DNA of 64,000 bases, from assembly GCF_017377505.1 (NCBI RefSeq), contig NZ_JAFREN010000008.1, positions 186,001 through 250,000 of the forward strand. The letters run 5' to 3'. The notes under the pieces were generated by a model. The model was not told the origin of the DNA, searched no databases, and saw only the letters and a list, made by a program, of their open reading frames with translations. This DNA comes from Enterococcus sp. DIV0212c. Lineage in GTDB: Bacteria > Bacillota > Bacilli > Lactobacillales > Enterococcaceae. Numbering within the stretch: the stretch's first letter is position 1; each line of letters begins with the position of its first letter. Made by a program: the position numbers and the translations under genes. Of this stretch, positions 28,056 to 36,699 are shown one piece after another.

Positions 28056-29045
28056 TCATGAACTGGAATTTGAAGCGCTGACCGATGCGGCTAATGCTAC
28101 AGCTGCTGCAGCCTGTTCTTGTGCCATCATCAGGGTGATCGTTAAAGCTGATATATTAAGGTTATCAGCAGATAACATGCTCATTTCCTCGCTGATTAAC
28201 AAACCTAAAGCTAAAGACTGACGAAAATCCTTATAAAAACGAAGCGCGGTTTTTTCTTCAATAAGAGCTAAATAATCTTCTAATACTGAGAAATCAATAG
28301 CTTTTATAGAATCTAAAAAAGCTAATGTAACAATACTATTATAAAATTCTGGTCTAAATCGAATGCCAATATGTTTTAGCTCATTAATCAAATCGTCTAA
28401 GCGCTCAATCATGCGCTGAGAAAAAGAGCCCGTCAACATTGCCGCAGTCGCTGCAGCAAATTGCAGTTGATTTGTTTTACGAAAACCATAAGCATTTAGC
28501 GCTTGATAATACGTTTCTACTAAATCTCCAATTTGTTTTGGCGTTAAGGTTTCTAATTTATCATGTTGTGCCAAAGAAATAGCGATTGCTCCATCTTCTG
28601 CTCCTGTTAGAAAATAATGATTTGCTTTTAATTCAGCATAAATCTCTTGCCCTCTACGAACAACAAATTCTTTTTCAGCCGTTTCAATAAATTGAAGTAA
28701 ATAAGCTGTAAAATAAGAAAATGATGATGAATGGAAGCCTGCATCACGCAAACGTTGATAATCTGTAATCAAAATATGAATATCTAAATCCTTAGATTTT
28801 CCATTTGCCAACAACATGCCTAACAGCATTCCTCTTACAGGTTGGCCCAAAGTATTAAAGAGTTTCAACTCACCTTGAAGTGTTTTTTCCATCTGACGAT
28901 AATCTTTATCCGAAAATTGATGTTCTTCGGAAACAAAAGACCTCGCTATCGTATACGCCACTCGTTTATCAAACCATTTCCCTTTACCGTCTTTGATTCT
29001 TTGATAATTCATTTGTAGTAAATCAACAACCTCGTTTCTCTTCAT
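28056..29045 (-). CDS. DUF4003 family protein
   Basis: 329 residues, soluble and largely alpha-helical, with no signal peptide. It resembles the DUF4003 family (KRNEVVDLLQMNYQRI start; LNTLGQPVRGMLLGMLLANG-type core), whose function is unknown. A hydrophobic Ala-rich stretch (MMAQEQAAAAVALAAS) ends the protein. The start at 29043-29045 has AAGGAG 9 bases upstream; a TTG start three codons earlier would lie on that site. It is monocistronic between obgE and the divergent gap. Confidence 0.78.
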   Translation of the reverse strand: MKRNEVVDLLQMNYQRIKDGKGKWFDKRVAYTIARSFVSEEHQFSDKDYRQMEKTLQGELKLFNTLGQPVRGMLLGMLLANGKSKDLDIHILITDYQRLRDAGFHSSSFSYFTAYLLQFIETAEKEFVVRRGQEIYAELKANHYFLTGAEDGAIAISLAQHDKLETLTPKQIGDLVETYYQALNAYGFRKTNQLQFAAATAAMLTGSFSQRMIERLDDLINELKHIGIRFRPEFYNSIVTLAFLDSIKAIDFSVLEDYLALIEEKTALRFYKDFRQSLALGLLISEEMSMLSADNLNISALTITLMMAQEQAAAAVALAASVSASNSSS

Positions 29046-29275
29046 TTCTCCCAACTCCTTTGCTTTAATTTAAAGACAAGATTTTTGACAAAAACATATC
29101 AAGCGTCCATGCTTATAGTATAGCCTATGTAACGATTATTTTAAATAAATGATTGTACAAAGCTAGTTGTTTCTATGTTGTCGAGCGCTGCGAACTTGTT
29201 TGTTGATGGTGTTTTTTACGTAACTGAAAACAAATTTGTTCTCTTGCTCTAAATTATCAAAGGAGGAAATTTAGT
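29046..29275. other. Intergenic region between DUF4003 and gap
   Basis: 230 bases holding the divergent promoters. An AT-rich imperfect palindrome centred near 29143 (GTAACGATTATTT / AAATAAATGATTGTAC) is the only clear structure. I could not assign it to a known regulator, and no confident -35/-10 pair for gap was found. Confidence 0.5.
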
Positions 29276-30286
29276 ATGACAGTAAAAGTAGGTATTAATG
29301 GATTTGGACGTATTGGTCGATTAGCTTTTCGCCGCATCAAAGAAGTTTCCGATGATATTGAAGTTGTAGCAATCAATGATTTGACAAGTCCAACAATGTT
29401 AGCTCAATTACTACAGTTTGACTCTACTCATGGAACTTATCCTGGAAAAGTAACAGCAACTGATAATTCAATCGTAGTTGATGGTGAAGAAACGAAGGTT
29501 TATGCAGAAGCCGATGCTAGCAAATTAAAATGGGTCGAAGAAAATGGCGTAGATATCGTTTTAGAATGTACTGGTTTTTATACATCCGAAGCGAAAGCTC
29601 AAGCTCATCTAGACGCTGGTGCCAAACGTGTCGTAATATCAGCTCCTGCTGGTGATATGAAAACGATCGTTTACAATGTTAATGATGACACGCTGACTTC
29701 TACAGACAAAATCATCTCAGCCGGATCATGTACAACCAACTGTTTAGCTCCTATGGCGTATTTTTTAAATAATGAATTTGGGATTGAAGTTGGTACGATG
29801 ACAACTGTTCATGCCTATACCTCTACTCAAATGTTATTAGATGGACCCGTTAAAGGCGGCAATTTAAGAGCTGCCCGTTCAGCTGCAGATAACACGATTC
29901 CTCATTCGACAGGTGCTGCTAAAGCAATTGGTTTAGTTATCCCAGAATTGAATGGAAAACTGCAAGGACATGCTCAACGTGTGCCAGTTGTTGATGGTTC
30001 ATTAACTGAATTGGTTTCAATATTAAAAACAAAAGTAACTGCGGATCAAGTAAATGAAGCAATCAAAAAACATACAATCGATAATCCTTCCTTCGGCTTT
30101 GATGATCGTGAAATCGTATCTGGCGACGTGATTGGAACAACAGAAGGTTCTATCTTTGATCCAACTCAAACAGAAGTTACAACTTCTGGGGATTTCCAAT
30201 TAGTTAAAACCGTGGCTTGGTATGATAATGAATATGGCTTTACCTGCCAAATGATTCGTTTATTAGAAAAATTTGCTAATTTGTAA
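29276..30286 (+). CDS. gap: Glyceraldehyde-3-phosphate dehydrogenase, type I, monocistronic
   Basis: 336 residues, full length. NAD-binding GFGRIGR near the N-terminus and INDL with Asp after the second strand favour NAD. The catalytic Cys is in [12 protein letters not shown], and the phosphate-binding and S-loop blocks ([28 protein letters not shown] region) are intact. AGGAGG precedes the ATG. It stands alone, away from any pgk-tpi-eno cluster. E. faecalis is known to carry two gap genes, so this may be the second, non-operonic copy. Confidence 0.95.
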   Translation: MTVKVGINGFGRIGRLAFRRIKEVSDDIEVVAINDLTSPTMLAQLLQFDSTHGTYPGKVTATDNSIVVDGEETKVYAEADASKLKWVEENGVDIVLECTGFYTSEAKAQAHLDAGAKRVVISAPAGDMKTIVYNVNDDTLTSTDKIISAGSCTTNCLAPMAYFLNNEFGIEVGTMTTVHAYTSTQMLLDGPVKGGNLRAARSAADNTIPHSTGAAKAIGLVIPELNGKLQGHAQRVPVVDGSLTELVSILKTKVTADQVNEAIKKHTIDNPSFGFDDREIVSGDVIGTTEGSIFDPTQTEVTTSGDFQLVKTVAWYDNEYGFTCQMIRLLEKFANL

Positions 30287-30308
30287 AAACTTATCCATTT
30301 CCATAGAT

Positions 30309-30360
30309 AAAAACGATCGTTGCATGAATTGTTATTCAATTCTGCTAGACGATCGTTTTT
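30309..30360. terminator. Bidirectional terminator between gap and DAHP synthase
   Basis: AAAAACGATCGT (30309-30320) and ACGATCGTTTTT (30349-30360) pair perfectly. The intervening part carries its own GAATTG/CAATTC stem. It serves both convergent genes. Confidence 0.9.
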
Positions 30361-30390
30361 TTATTTAAGATTTATTTAGACAGGAAATAC

Positions 30391-31419
30391 TTAAACATTC
30401 TCAGCGATATGTTCAACTAAACGTTCTGTTTCATCCCAGCCTAAACACGGATCGGTGATTGATTGTCCAAAAACTTTACCATCCGCTTCTTGGCGACCGC
30501 TTTCAAGAAAACTTTCTATCATGAATCCGCGGACCCATTGTTTCATATCCTCATTCCATGAACGATTGATCAACGTTTCTTTAACGATCCTGATTTGTTC
30601 TTTGTACTGTTTCCCTGAATTGTCATGATTTGTGTCTATAACAATAAATGGATTTTTATAATTGCCAGCTTTATACAGATTTACAACTTTTAATAAGTCT
30701 TCATAGTGATAATTAGGAATGTTCTCACCATATTCGTTTAATCCGCCTCTTAACACTACATGTGCCAATGGATTAGAGCTAGATTCTACCTCAAGTCCAT
30801 TGAAAATAAATTCTTGTTTTTGCTGAGCAGCGTATAACGAGTTGAATAAGACGTTTAGATTACCACTTGTTGGATTTTTCATGCCCGTCGGCTGGTCAAT
30901 TCCACTAGCAACGAAGCGATGTTGCTGATCTTCTACGGATCGTGCGCCAACAGCGATATAACTGACTAAATCTTGAACAAACTCCAAGTTTTCAGGATAA
31001 AGCATTTCATCGGCAGTTGTTAAACCTGTTTCGCTAATGACACGATTATGCAAACTACGAACAGCAGCGATTCCTTTGATCAAATTACTTTTTCCTTCCG
31101 GATTTTGCTGATGCAACAATCCTTTATACCCATCTCCGTTAGTACGCGGTTTATTCGTATAAACACGTGGAACCATAAAAATTTTATCTTTTACCTTTTC
31201 TTGTAGTTTAGCTAAACGAGTCACATATTCCATGACTGCCTCTTCGTTATGTGCCGAACATGGACCGATCACTAATAAAATTTTTTGGCTGTCGCCTTCA
31301 ATAATTCTTTTTAATTCTTCATCCCGAACGCCTTTGCGTTGTTCTTGCTGTGGTGTTAATTTGGATAGTGATTTAACTTGTTCAAAATTGATTGGTTGGC
31401 TCAATGCTTTAAAGCTCAT
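30391..31419 (-). CDS. 3-deoxy-7-phosphoheptulonate (DAHP) synthase, class I AroFGH type
   Basis: 342 residues. It condenses PEP and erythrose-4-phosphate at the entry of the shikimate pathway. Marks of the class I alpha family are LLVIGPCSAHNEEAVMEY, the VPRVYTNKPRTNGDGYKGL block, RSVEDQQHR, HVVLRGG and VIDTNHDNSGK. The start at 31417-31419 has GGGAAG upstream; the earlier in-frame ATG overlaps that site. No chorismate mutase domain is fused. Expression is under a T-box whose specifier reads as UUC, so it should respond to uncharged tRNA-Phe. Confidence 0.92.
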   Translation of the reverse strand: MSFKALSQPINFEQVKSLSKLTPQQEQRKGVRDEELKRIIEGDSQKILLVIGPCSAHNEEAVMEYVTRLAKLQEKVKDKIFMVPRVYTNKPRTNGDGYKGLLHQQNPEGKSNLIKGIAAVRSLHNRVISETGLTTADEMLYPENLEFVQDLVSYIAVGARSVEDQQHRFVASGIDQPTGMKNPTSGNLNVLFNSLYAAQQKQEFIFNGLEVESSSNPLAHVVLRGGLNEYGENIPNYHYEDLLKVVNLYKAGNYKNPFIVIDTNHDNSGKQYKEQIRIVKETLINRSWNEDMKQWVRGFMIESFLESGRQEADGKVFGQSITDPCLGWDETERLVEHIAENV

Positions 31420-31457
31420 GTGATGACTTCCCTTCATTTTTTCTTAGAATCAAACAA

Positions 31458-31735
31458 TAAAAAAAGCCCCATCCTCTTCATTTCTGAAAAGGACGAGACC
31501 AGAAGACTCGTGTTACCACCTTTGTTTACAATCAGTTCGCACTCATTGACTTGACAGGTACAAAATTATACCCTGGCACAGTAACGGGTGCGCGTAACCG
31601 TCACAGCCTACTTTATTCGGTGTGAAGTTCAAAGAGGAATTCAGATAATGTAGGTTTGTGCGCCTCTCAACAACCGGCTGCTTTCTGTACACCTATAATA
31701 TCTTACTAGTTCTTATCAAAACTTTTATTGTTTAT
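31458..31735 (-). promoter_or_regulatory. T-box riboswitch with transcription terminator, probable Phe specifier
   Basis: On the minus strand the T-box core AAAGGTGGTAACACGAG (31507-31523) is unmistakable. It is followed by a 13-bp terminator stem (31467-31497) and a T-run (31459-31465). Upstream, Stem I has AGTAAGA on the 5' side and CTGAA-TTC-CTCTTTGAAC on the 3' side, the usual layout around the specifier. This gives TTC (UUC, Phe) at 31637-31639. Stem III is CAGGGTA...TACCTG. Uncharged tRNA-Phe would stabilise the antiterminator and switch on DAHP synthase. The specifier call is less certain than the T-box itself. Confidence 0.9.
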
Positions 31736-31742
31736 TGAAGAC

Positions 31743-31771
31743 ATTGTAAGAGATTCTTTCAGAATTGTCAA
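31743..31771 (-). promoter_or_regulatory. Promoter of the T-box / DAHP synthase transcript
   Basis: On the minus strand a perfect TTGACA (31766-31771), a 17-base spacer and TACAAT (31743-31748), placing the start just before Stem I. Confidence 0.85.
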
Positions 31772-31790
31772 TCTTTTTAAAAAAGAAAAA

Positions 31791-31837
31791 TAATGTGAAT
31801 AGAACATAACTCTGCGAGTTATATCCTATTCACATTA
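31791..31837 (-). terminator. Intergenic hairpin repeat (copy 3), terminator of fur
   Basis: 22-base arms TAATGTGAATAGAACATAAC+TC (31791-31812) and the complement (31816-31837) around a TGC loop; a T-rich run follows on the minus strand. The core ATAACTC-GAGTTAT is shared with the other family copies. Confidence 0.85.
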
Positions 31838-31857
31838 CGCCTAGATAAAGACTTCGT

Positions 31858-32355
31858 TTACTCTGAACTAGAAAGCCCTAATCCAACTTCTTCAGTCGGT
31901 TGATTTTTCTTTTTTTGTTGGCATTCTTGGCACACACCATGAAAAGTCAATCGATGATCTTTTACCATAAAGTGATAACGTTGCTCGATCACTTGTTCCA
32001 CTTCACCTAATAAATCTTCTTCTACTTCTTCGATGTTTCCACACTCCAAACATAAAAGATGATGATGAAAGTGTTTTGCGCCTTCTTTTCGTAAGTCATA
32101 ACGAGCCAATCCGTCGTTAAAACTTACCTTATCTACGACTTTTAAGTCAGTTAATATTTCTAATGTACGATAAACCGTTGCTAGACCGATCTCAGGGCTT
32201 TTTTGTTTGACTAAAAAGTAAATTTCTTCTGCCGATAGATGGTCTTTCTCATTTTCTAGTAATACTAAAACTGTTGCTTCTCGTTGAGGCGTCAGTTTAA
32301 AACCAGATTCATGCAATTGTTGTTTAGTTTTCTTTAAAGCAGCAGTAGAATCCAT
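31858..32355 (-). CDS. fur: Ferric uptake regulator family repressor (Fur)
   Basis: 165 residues. The winged helix (LTPQREATVLVLLEN, SAEEIYFLVK, LATVYRTLEIL) is followed by the dimerisation domain. That domain has an HHHH metal site (AKHFHHHLLC) and the two structural zinc CxxC pairs CLEC and CQEC. It also has a Gln/Lys-rich tail. The position next to gap and rpoD matches the Fur orthologue of E. faecalis as I remember it, rather than PerR or Zur, but the type cannot be proven from sequence. The promoter has two strong PerR-box matches. Confidence 0.87.
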   Translation of the reverse strand: MDSTAALKKTKQQLHESGFKLTPQREATVLVLLENEKDHLSAEEIYFLVKQKSPEIGLATVYRTLEILTDLKVVDKVSFNDGLARYDLRKEGAKHFHHHLLCLECGNIEEVEEDLLGEVEQVIEQRYHFMVKDHRLTFHGVCQECQQKKKNQPTEEVGLGLSSSE

Positions 32356-32371
32356 AAATGCAGCCCCTTAT

Positions 32372-32386
32372 TTATAATTATTTTAA
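32372..32386 (-). promoter_or_regulatory. PerR-box match in the fur 5' leader
   Basis: TTATAATTATTTTAA matches the Bacillus Per box TTATAATNATTATAA at 14 of 15 positions. It lies 17 bases upstream of the fur start, downstream of transcription start, where a bound repressor would act as a roadblock. Its centre is 42 bases (four helical turns) from the second box. Confidence 0.68.
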
Positions 32387-32413
32387 TCTAGAACTATAAA
32401 TCCTAGTAACAAA

Positions 32414-32450
32414 TTATAATAAGTATAAAATAACTCTAAAACATTTGCAA
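32414..32450 (-). promoter_or_regulatory. fur promoter with overlapping PerR box
   Basis: On the minus strand TTGCAA (32445-32450), a 17-base spacer and TATACT (32422-32427). The plus-strand string TTATAATAAGTATAA (32414-32428) is a 14 of 15 Per-box match covering the -10, so PerR binding would exclude RNA polymerase. Confidence 0.7.
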
Positions 32451-32479
32451 GCGATTCTCAATTAGAATGAAAAAACAAT

Positions 32480-33349
32480 TTATTTTTCTTGCTGCTCTTC
32501 TTTTAACAGAGTAAAACCTGATTCTTGAGTGATTTTTCCTTGTTTTAACAAATTACCGATTGCACGTTTAAATTGGGCTTTGCTGATGCCGAATGTTTGC
32601 TTGATTTCCTCAGGATTTGATTTATCCGTAAATGGAATTTTATGGTCAGCTGATCGCTCTAAGAAGGTCAATATCATAGCTGCATCATCACTAATTGCTT
32701 CATAGCCACGTGGTTTCAACGAAATATTTACAATACCGTCAGGACGTACGCCAATCACTCGACCATTGACTCTTTCCCCTAGACGAGGCTCTTGATAACG
32801 CTCAGATGGATGGATAAAGGCAATATAAAAATCATCTGTCAAAACAAACGAACCGATCATTTTTAAGCGATAAACAATACCACTGATATTTTCATTTTTT
32901 AACTCTTCTGTTCCTTGTTTTGCCATAGCTTTAAAGATCTTTTCATCTGCTAATTCGCCCCAGATCCGCTCTTTATTATCAACCTTTAAGGAAACCATTA
33001 ACTGATCGCCTTTTTTAGGCCATAATTCACGCATTACAGGCAGTTCGTCGAGAGAGACCACAACATCCTTGTCATTTAAACCGATGTCTACAAAGGCGCC
33101 TAAATCACGTCTTGTACCTGTTACCGTTCCAAAAGCGTATTGACCGATTCGAGCAATCGGGATATTTGTTGTCATTTCTGGTTCTTGTTTTTGATTCATA
33201 TAGCCAAAGCCTTCTACTGCTTCACCAATCTCATGGCTACCTTCTTCTTTTGCTAAACGCAAAGTGATACCATTTTTTTGTAAAAAGTAGTGACTCTCAT
33301 TCTCATCAATAACTAATGCTGTAAATACTTGTGCTAATAGTTCGTTCAT
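32480..33349 (-). CDS. cvfB: CvfB family S1-domain RNA-binding protein (YitL-like)
   Basis: 289 residues. Successive S1-like OB domains carry the GRDLGAFVDIGLNDKDVVVSL motif (about 80-100) and further RVNGRVIGVRPDGIVNISL (about 190-210). A C-terminal winged helix (FGISKAQFKRAIGNLLKQGKI) ends the fold. In Staphylococcus, CvfB affects virulence gene expression; it is an RNA-binding protein of uncertain target. It is the last gene after azlC-azlD, 19 bases from azlD, and likely shares their transcript. Confidence 0.9.
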   Translation of the reverse strand: MNELLAQVFTALVIDENESHYFLQKNGITLRLAKEEGSHEIGEAVEGFGYMNQKQEPEMTTNIPIARIGQYAFGTVTGTRRDLGAFVDIGLNDKDVVVSLDELPVMRELWPKKGDQLMVSLKVDNKERIWGELADEKIFKAMAKQGTEELKNENISGIVYRLKMIGSFVLTDDFYIAFIHPSERYQEPRLGERVNGRVIGVRPDGIVNISLKPRGYEAISDDAAMILTFLERSADHKIPFTDKSNPEEIKQTFGISKAQFKRAIGNLLKQGKITQESGFTLLKEEQQEK

Positions 33350-33368
33350 AATCTTCTCCTTCTGGCAC

Positions 33369-33695
33369 TTAGCCTAAAAAAATACGTAATAATGCAATGG
33401 TAACGATCCCTACCAAAACTGTTTTCATTAAATCTTTGGTGCGAATAGCAACGAGTAAAGTAGGAATACAACTTAACGCTTCTAACGTTTTCACTTTAGG
33501 AAAGCCTGTCGCCTGAACTTCTAAAATACTCTGAAATAAGAGCGCCGTCAAGATGCAAATTGGGATATATGATAAAAAACGAAGAAACCATTCTGGAAAA
33601 TCAACCTTTTTAGAAATCAAAAAGGGGAAAATTCTTGGAATCCAAGTAACTATTGAACAGCCTAAAATTGTCAGTAAAACATAATTACTACTCAT
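33369..33695 (-). CDS. azlD: AzlD family branched-chain amino acid transporter small subunit
   Basis: 108 residues with three or four transmembrane helices. The TWIPRIFPFLISKK segment near the N-terminus and the C-terminal hydrophobic block are typical of AzlD, partner of AzlC in exporting branched-chain amino acids or analogues. It overlaps azlC by 8 bases. Confidence 0.9.
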   Translation of the reverse strand: MSSNYVLLTILGCSIVTWIPRIFPFLISKKVDFPEWFLRFLSYIPICILTALLFQSILEVQATGFPKVKTLEALSCIPTLLVAIRTKDLMKTVLVGIVTIALLRIFLG

Positions 33696-34392
33696 GATGA
33701 TTCACCATCCCAACTGTACAGCCTAAAAGTGTTGCAAATAAAACCGATAACTCTGGTGAAAAAAAGCCCATAAAACAATACAATGATACACAGACTGTTC
33801 CTAAAACGATCAAGGTTTCTTTGGTCTGTTTTTTAATTGGTATGTCTACTTGCAAAATAAACAAACCAGCAAACATTGACACCAAAGCAAAGTCTAATCC
33901 TAGTATATATGGATCTGGAATCCAAGTACCTAACACGCCTCCAACAACAGTTGAAACAATCCAAGCTAGATAAGCTGTGATATTCAACCCATGTGTCCAA
34001 GCTGAACTGACTCGATGTTCATTAGTCAAAACAGTCATCAATACACCATAGGACTCATCTGTTAAAAGTGTGCCAATACCAATCGTAGTAATCAATGGTT
34101 CTTTTTTAAAATGTGGGGCAACGGACATACTCATTAAAAAGTGTCGCAAATTAATTAAAAATGTTGTAAATACAATTGCCGAAATAGGTGAATGAATTGC
34201 CAACATCCCACAAATGATGAATTGCGCTCCGCCAGCATAAATTAAAATCGACATCAACGCAATCTCTAAAATAGATAAACCAACATTTTTTCCAACCACA
34301 CCTGCAGCTATACCGATTCCTACATAACCAAGAATCGTTGGCACACAAGCGATTACACCTTCTTTAAACGTTATATATTCTTTTTCTTCCAT
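33688..34392 (-). CDS. azlC: AzlC family branched-chain amino acid permease
   Basis: 234 residues with many transmembrane helices. AzlC marks are the N-terminal FKEGVIACVPTILGYVGIGI, SILIYAGGAQFI and INLRHFLMSMS; TDESYGVL follows. The start at 34390-34392 is preceded by AGGGAG 7 bases away; two upstream ATGs lack a ribosome site. With AzlD it forms the exporter; in Bacillus, loss of regulation gives 4-azaleucine resistance. The regulator is not nearby. Confidence 0.9.
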   Translation of the reverse strand: MEEKEYITFKEGVIACVPTILGYVGIGIAAGVVGKNVGLSILEIALMSILIYAGGAQFIICGMLAIHSPISAIVFTTFLINLRHFLMSMSVAPHFKKEPLITTIGIGTLLTDESYGVLMTVLTNEHRVSSAWTHGLNITAYLAWIVSTVVGGVLGTWIPDPYILGLDFALVSMFAGLFILQVDIPIKKQTKETLIVLGTVCVSLYCFMGFFSPELSVLFATLLGCTVGMVNHHE

Positions 34393-34468
34393 ACCATTCT
34401 CCCTATTCATCAATCGTCATTGATGTTTTTAACGATATTAAGTCTCATTATATAGAATGAAAATGAGA

Positions 34469-34525
34469 GTGAGACGAAGGCATTTAGCTCTGAAAACAAG
34501 AAGGAGCTAAATACTTTCGTCTCAC
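34469..34525 (-). terminator. Long intergenic hairpin after the zinc-ribbon gene
   Basis: 22-base arms GTGAGACGAAGGCATTTAGC+TC (34469-34490) and GAGCTAAATACTTTCGTCTC+AC (34504-34525) pair with only two wobbles around a 13-base loop. The T-run is weak. The flank GAATAAATGGTGAGAC is shared with the obgE leader. Confidence 0.65.
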
Positions 34526-34586
34526 CATTTATTCAAAATCCATGTAGAATTTGCCTCTTTTTAGACTGTTTTTTTAACTTTCAAAT

Positions 34587-36542
34587 CTATCTTCCAGCAT
34601 TTCTTGAAGCATTCCCTTTGAACCAACCAGTCTTAGCGTTGATTGTAACTAGATACTGGTTATCAGAGCCATATAAATTATAATACCCTTCGCCGTTAAT
34701 TATTCTAGCTGGTTGTAGAGAATATCCTCCAGCTGTAATATAACCACGCTGAATGCAGGTTGCAATTACCTTCTCCTGAACGCCTGGCGCCCAGCTCCAT
34801 GCCGGATTGCTCATGTCACTCACATCACTTGGGTTGACTGAATAAACAGGATCAGTATAAACTCCCTCAGCATTTGGTGCTGAGAACGTATTTGAATCTG
34901 GCTGTACCCCACTGCCCGTTTGAGTATTATTTCCTTGATAATCTGAAATAGTATCACTCGATGTTGACGATGGTGTTTGATCTACACTTACTGGCGGTTG
35001 CACCGCAGCTGCAGCTTCTAAGTCATTCAATGCACTTGATGCTTTGCCTAATACTTCGCTGAGCGGTTTACGTAATGACTCACTTTTGACTTTATCCACT
35101 TCTGTTTTTGCAGCAGTATAATTTTCTCTGGTTAATGTTTCTGTCAATTCATTATTTTTATAAAAAACATCAACAGCCAGTTTGGCTTTTTGCAATTGAT
35201 CATATTGATTGGATGCTTGATCAATTGCTTGGTTGATCACACGATCAAAATCGTCTTTTTCTTCACGTTTTGTTACGTCAATTTTTTTATCTGCTTTGAT
35301 GGCGACATCGTTTAGTTTGCTCCCATCAATGATAGGTTGAGCAAATAATTCATTTGTCTTAGTGATAACTGATTGTTTATCTGTTACTTTATTATATAAC
35401 CCTTCAAGCTTTTTATAATTGGAATCATCTTTTAGCGTATCTAAATTTTCTTTGATGGTCTTTGTACTGACGCCAACCATTTCTGGTTTGAGAAATAGTT
35501 GTTTGTCATCCGAAAAGTAACTATTTAATTCTTTTTCAGTTTGTGTTGCTAATTTTTCTTGTTTTTGTGTGACTTCTCCGCCAGTTGCAGATTTTTTCTG
35601 TGTCTGACTATACGCAAACCATGAACCGCCTGCAAGTACAACAACAGCGGCTAAAGCAATCGACATTTTTTTATAGTTTTTATTTGTTGAAGGAGTCGAC
35701 GGTTCCTCTTTAGATTGATTATTTTCTGTTGGTTTGACGAATTGACTTTTGGTAGCATTGGCCTCTTCAGCATCTTTAAAGAAAATAGGTGCTTCATCCA
35801 TCTCGATTTCTTCTGGTTTTTTACTTTTTGATGGGATTTCTGTTTTATTAACTGGCAATGCTTTGGGACCGATTGGTTTGGTTTCTGTCGTCTGATCATC
35901 AGGTTTTGTAAACTTTGTAATTTCTTCTTTTGGTGTCTCTTCTTTTACTTGCTCAGACTTTGTATCTGTTGGTTTTGCAGGAGTATTTTCCGGTTCATTC
36001 CGCTTCACGTCATCCAGTCCTTTGTCCTTTGGTTTTGATTGTTCATCAGACAGGGGTATTTCATCATCACTTTCTGTCTTTGAATTCGTTTCTTCAGGTA
36101 ATTCTGTTTCCGCTTCTATTGCTGTTTTTTCAATATTATCTTGTGTCTCATTTTTGTGTTCATTGATATATTGGCTTAGCGTAGCAGTATTAGGCACTTG
36201 TTCTGCCTCTTTTGGATCTTCTTCAGTGGCTTTACTTGTAGTTGTTAATTCCTCTGCTTGTTCTTGTTCATTCGTTTCTGATTCTTCATCCGTTTTTTGT
36301 TCATTAAACATTGTCATTACGTGACCGATACTCATATCTTTGAGTTCAGACCATTCGATATTTTCGTTTTGATCTTTATTTAAAAAACTAGAGGTATTTT
36401 CTTTATTTTGGTCATTTTCAAGGTTTTCTTTCGGTACAATCTCTTCGTTAAGTTGGTCTTCATTAAAAGGATGACCACACTTTGGACATGTTTCTTTTTT
36501 GTTATCTATTTCAGATCCGCAATTCGGACATTGTTTCGTCAT
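34587..36542 (-). CDS. Zinc-ribbon membrane protein with long acidic linker, function unknown
   Basis: 651 residues. An N-terminal zinc ribbon (CPNCGS...CPKCGHPF, residues 5-25) is followed by a long low-complexity Glu/Lys/Thr/Pro-rich cytoplasmic stretch (about 30-290). One transmembrane helix (about 294-312, MSIALAAVVVLAGGSWFAY) leads to an extracytoplasmic helical domain (about 320-510). A Ser/Thr linker and a small C-terminal domain end it. The design resembles TcaA/YvbJ-type proteins. The C-terminal block (WSWAPGVQEKVIATCIQRGY...) is unfamiliar to me. It sits between rpoD and azlC and ends in a hairpin. Confidence 0.75.
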   Translation of the reverse strand: MTKQCPNCGSEIDNKKETCPKCGHPFNEDQLNEEIVPKENLENDQNKENTSSFLNKDQNENIEWSELKDMSIGHVMTMFNEQKTDEESETNEQEQAEELTTTSKATEEDPKEAEQVPNTATLSQYINEHKNETQDNIEKTAIEAETELPEETNSKTESDDEIPLSDEQSKPKDKGLDDVKRNEPENTPAKPTDTKSEQVKEETPKEEITKFTKPDDQTTETKPIGPKALPVNKTEIPSKSKKPEEIEMDEAPIFFKDAEEANATKSQFVKPTENNQSKEEPSTPSTNKNYKKMSIALAAVVVLAGGSWFAYSQTQKKSATGGEVTQKQEKLATQTEKELNSYFSDDKQLFLKPEMVGVSTKTIKENLDTLKDDSNYKKLEGLYNKVTDKQSVITKTNELFAQPIIDGSKLNDVAIKADKKIDVTKREEKDDFDRVINQAIDQASNQYDQLQKAKLAVDVFYKNNELTETLTRENYTAAKTEVDKVKSESLRKPLSEVLGKASSALNDLEAAAAVQPPVSVDQTPSSTSSDTISDYQGNNTQTGSGVQPDSNTFSAPNAEGVYTDPVYSVNPSDVSDMSNPAWSWAPGVQEKVIATCIQRGYITAGGYSLQPARIINGEGYYNLYGSDNQYLVTINAKTGWFKGNASRNAGR

Positions 36543-36642
36543 TCATTCCGCCTCACATTCTACACATTCGTAAATCTAATCTACCACAAAATCGCGTTTC
36601 TTCCAATATGTACTATCTAACTTTTTTGTTACGATTGTTAAA

Positions 36643-36678
36643 AACAGCCCTTTCCGAAAAAAATCGAAAAGAGCTGTT
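36643..36678 (-). terminator. Terminator of dnaG-rpoD
   Basis: AACAGCCCTTTCCG (36643-36656) pairs with CGAAAAGAGCTGTT (36665-36678), and a T-run follows on the minus strand. Confidence 0.88.
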
Positions 36679-36699
36679 CAAATTTTTAAGAAAAACTTC

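Noticed and set aside
29125..29165. AT-rich palindrome before gap as a PerR box or cre site
   Set aside because: Too many mismatches to either consensus; kept only as an unassigned structure.
29190..29206. CGAACTTGTTTG string as a second LexA box
   Set aside because: Only about 10 of 14 positions fit and it is not placed on a recognisable promoter.
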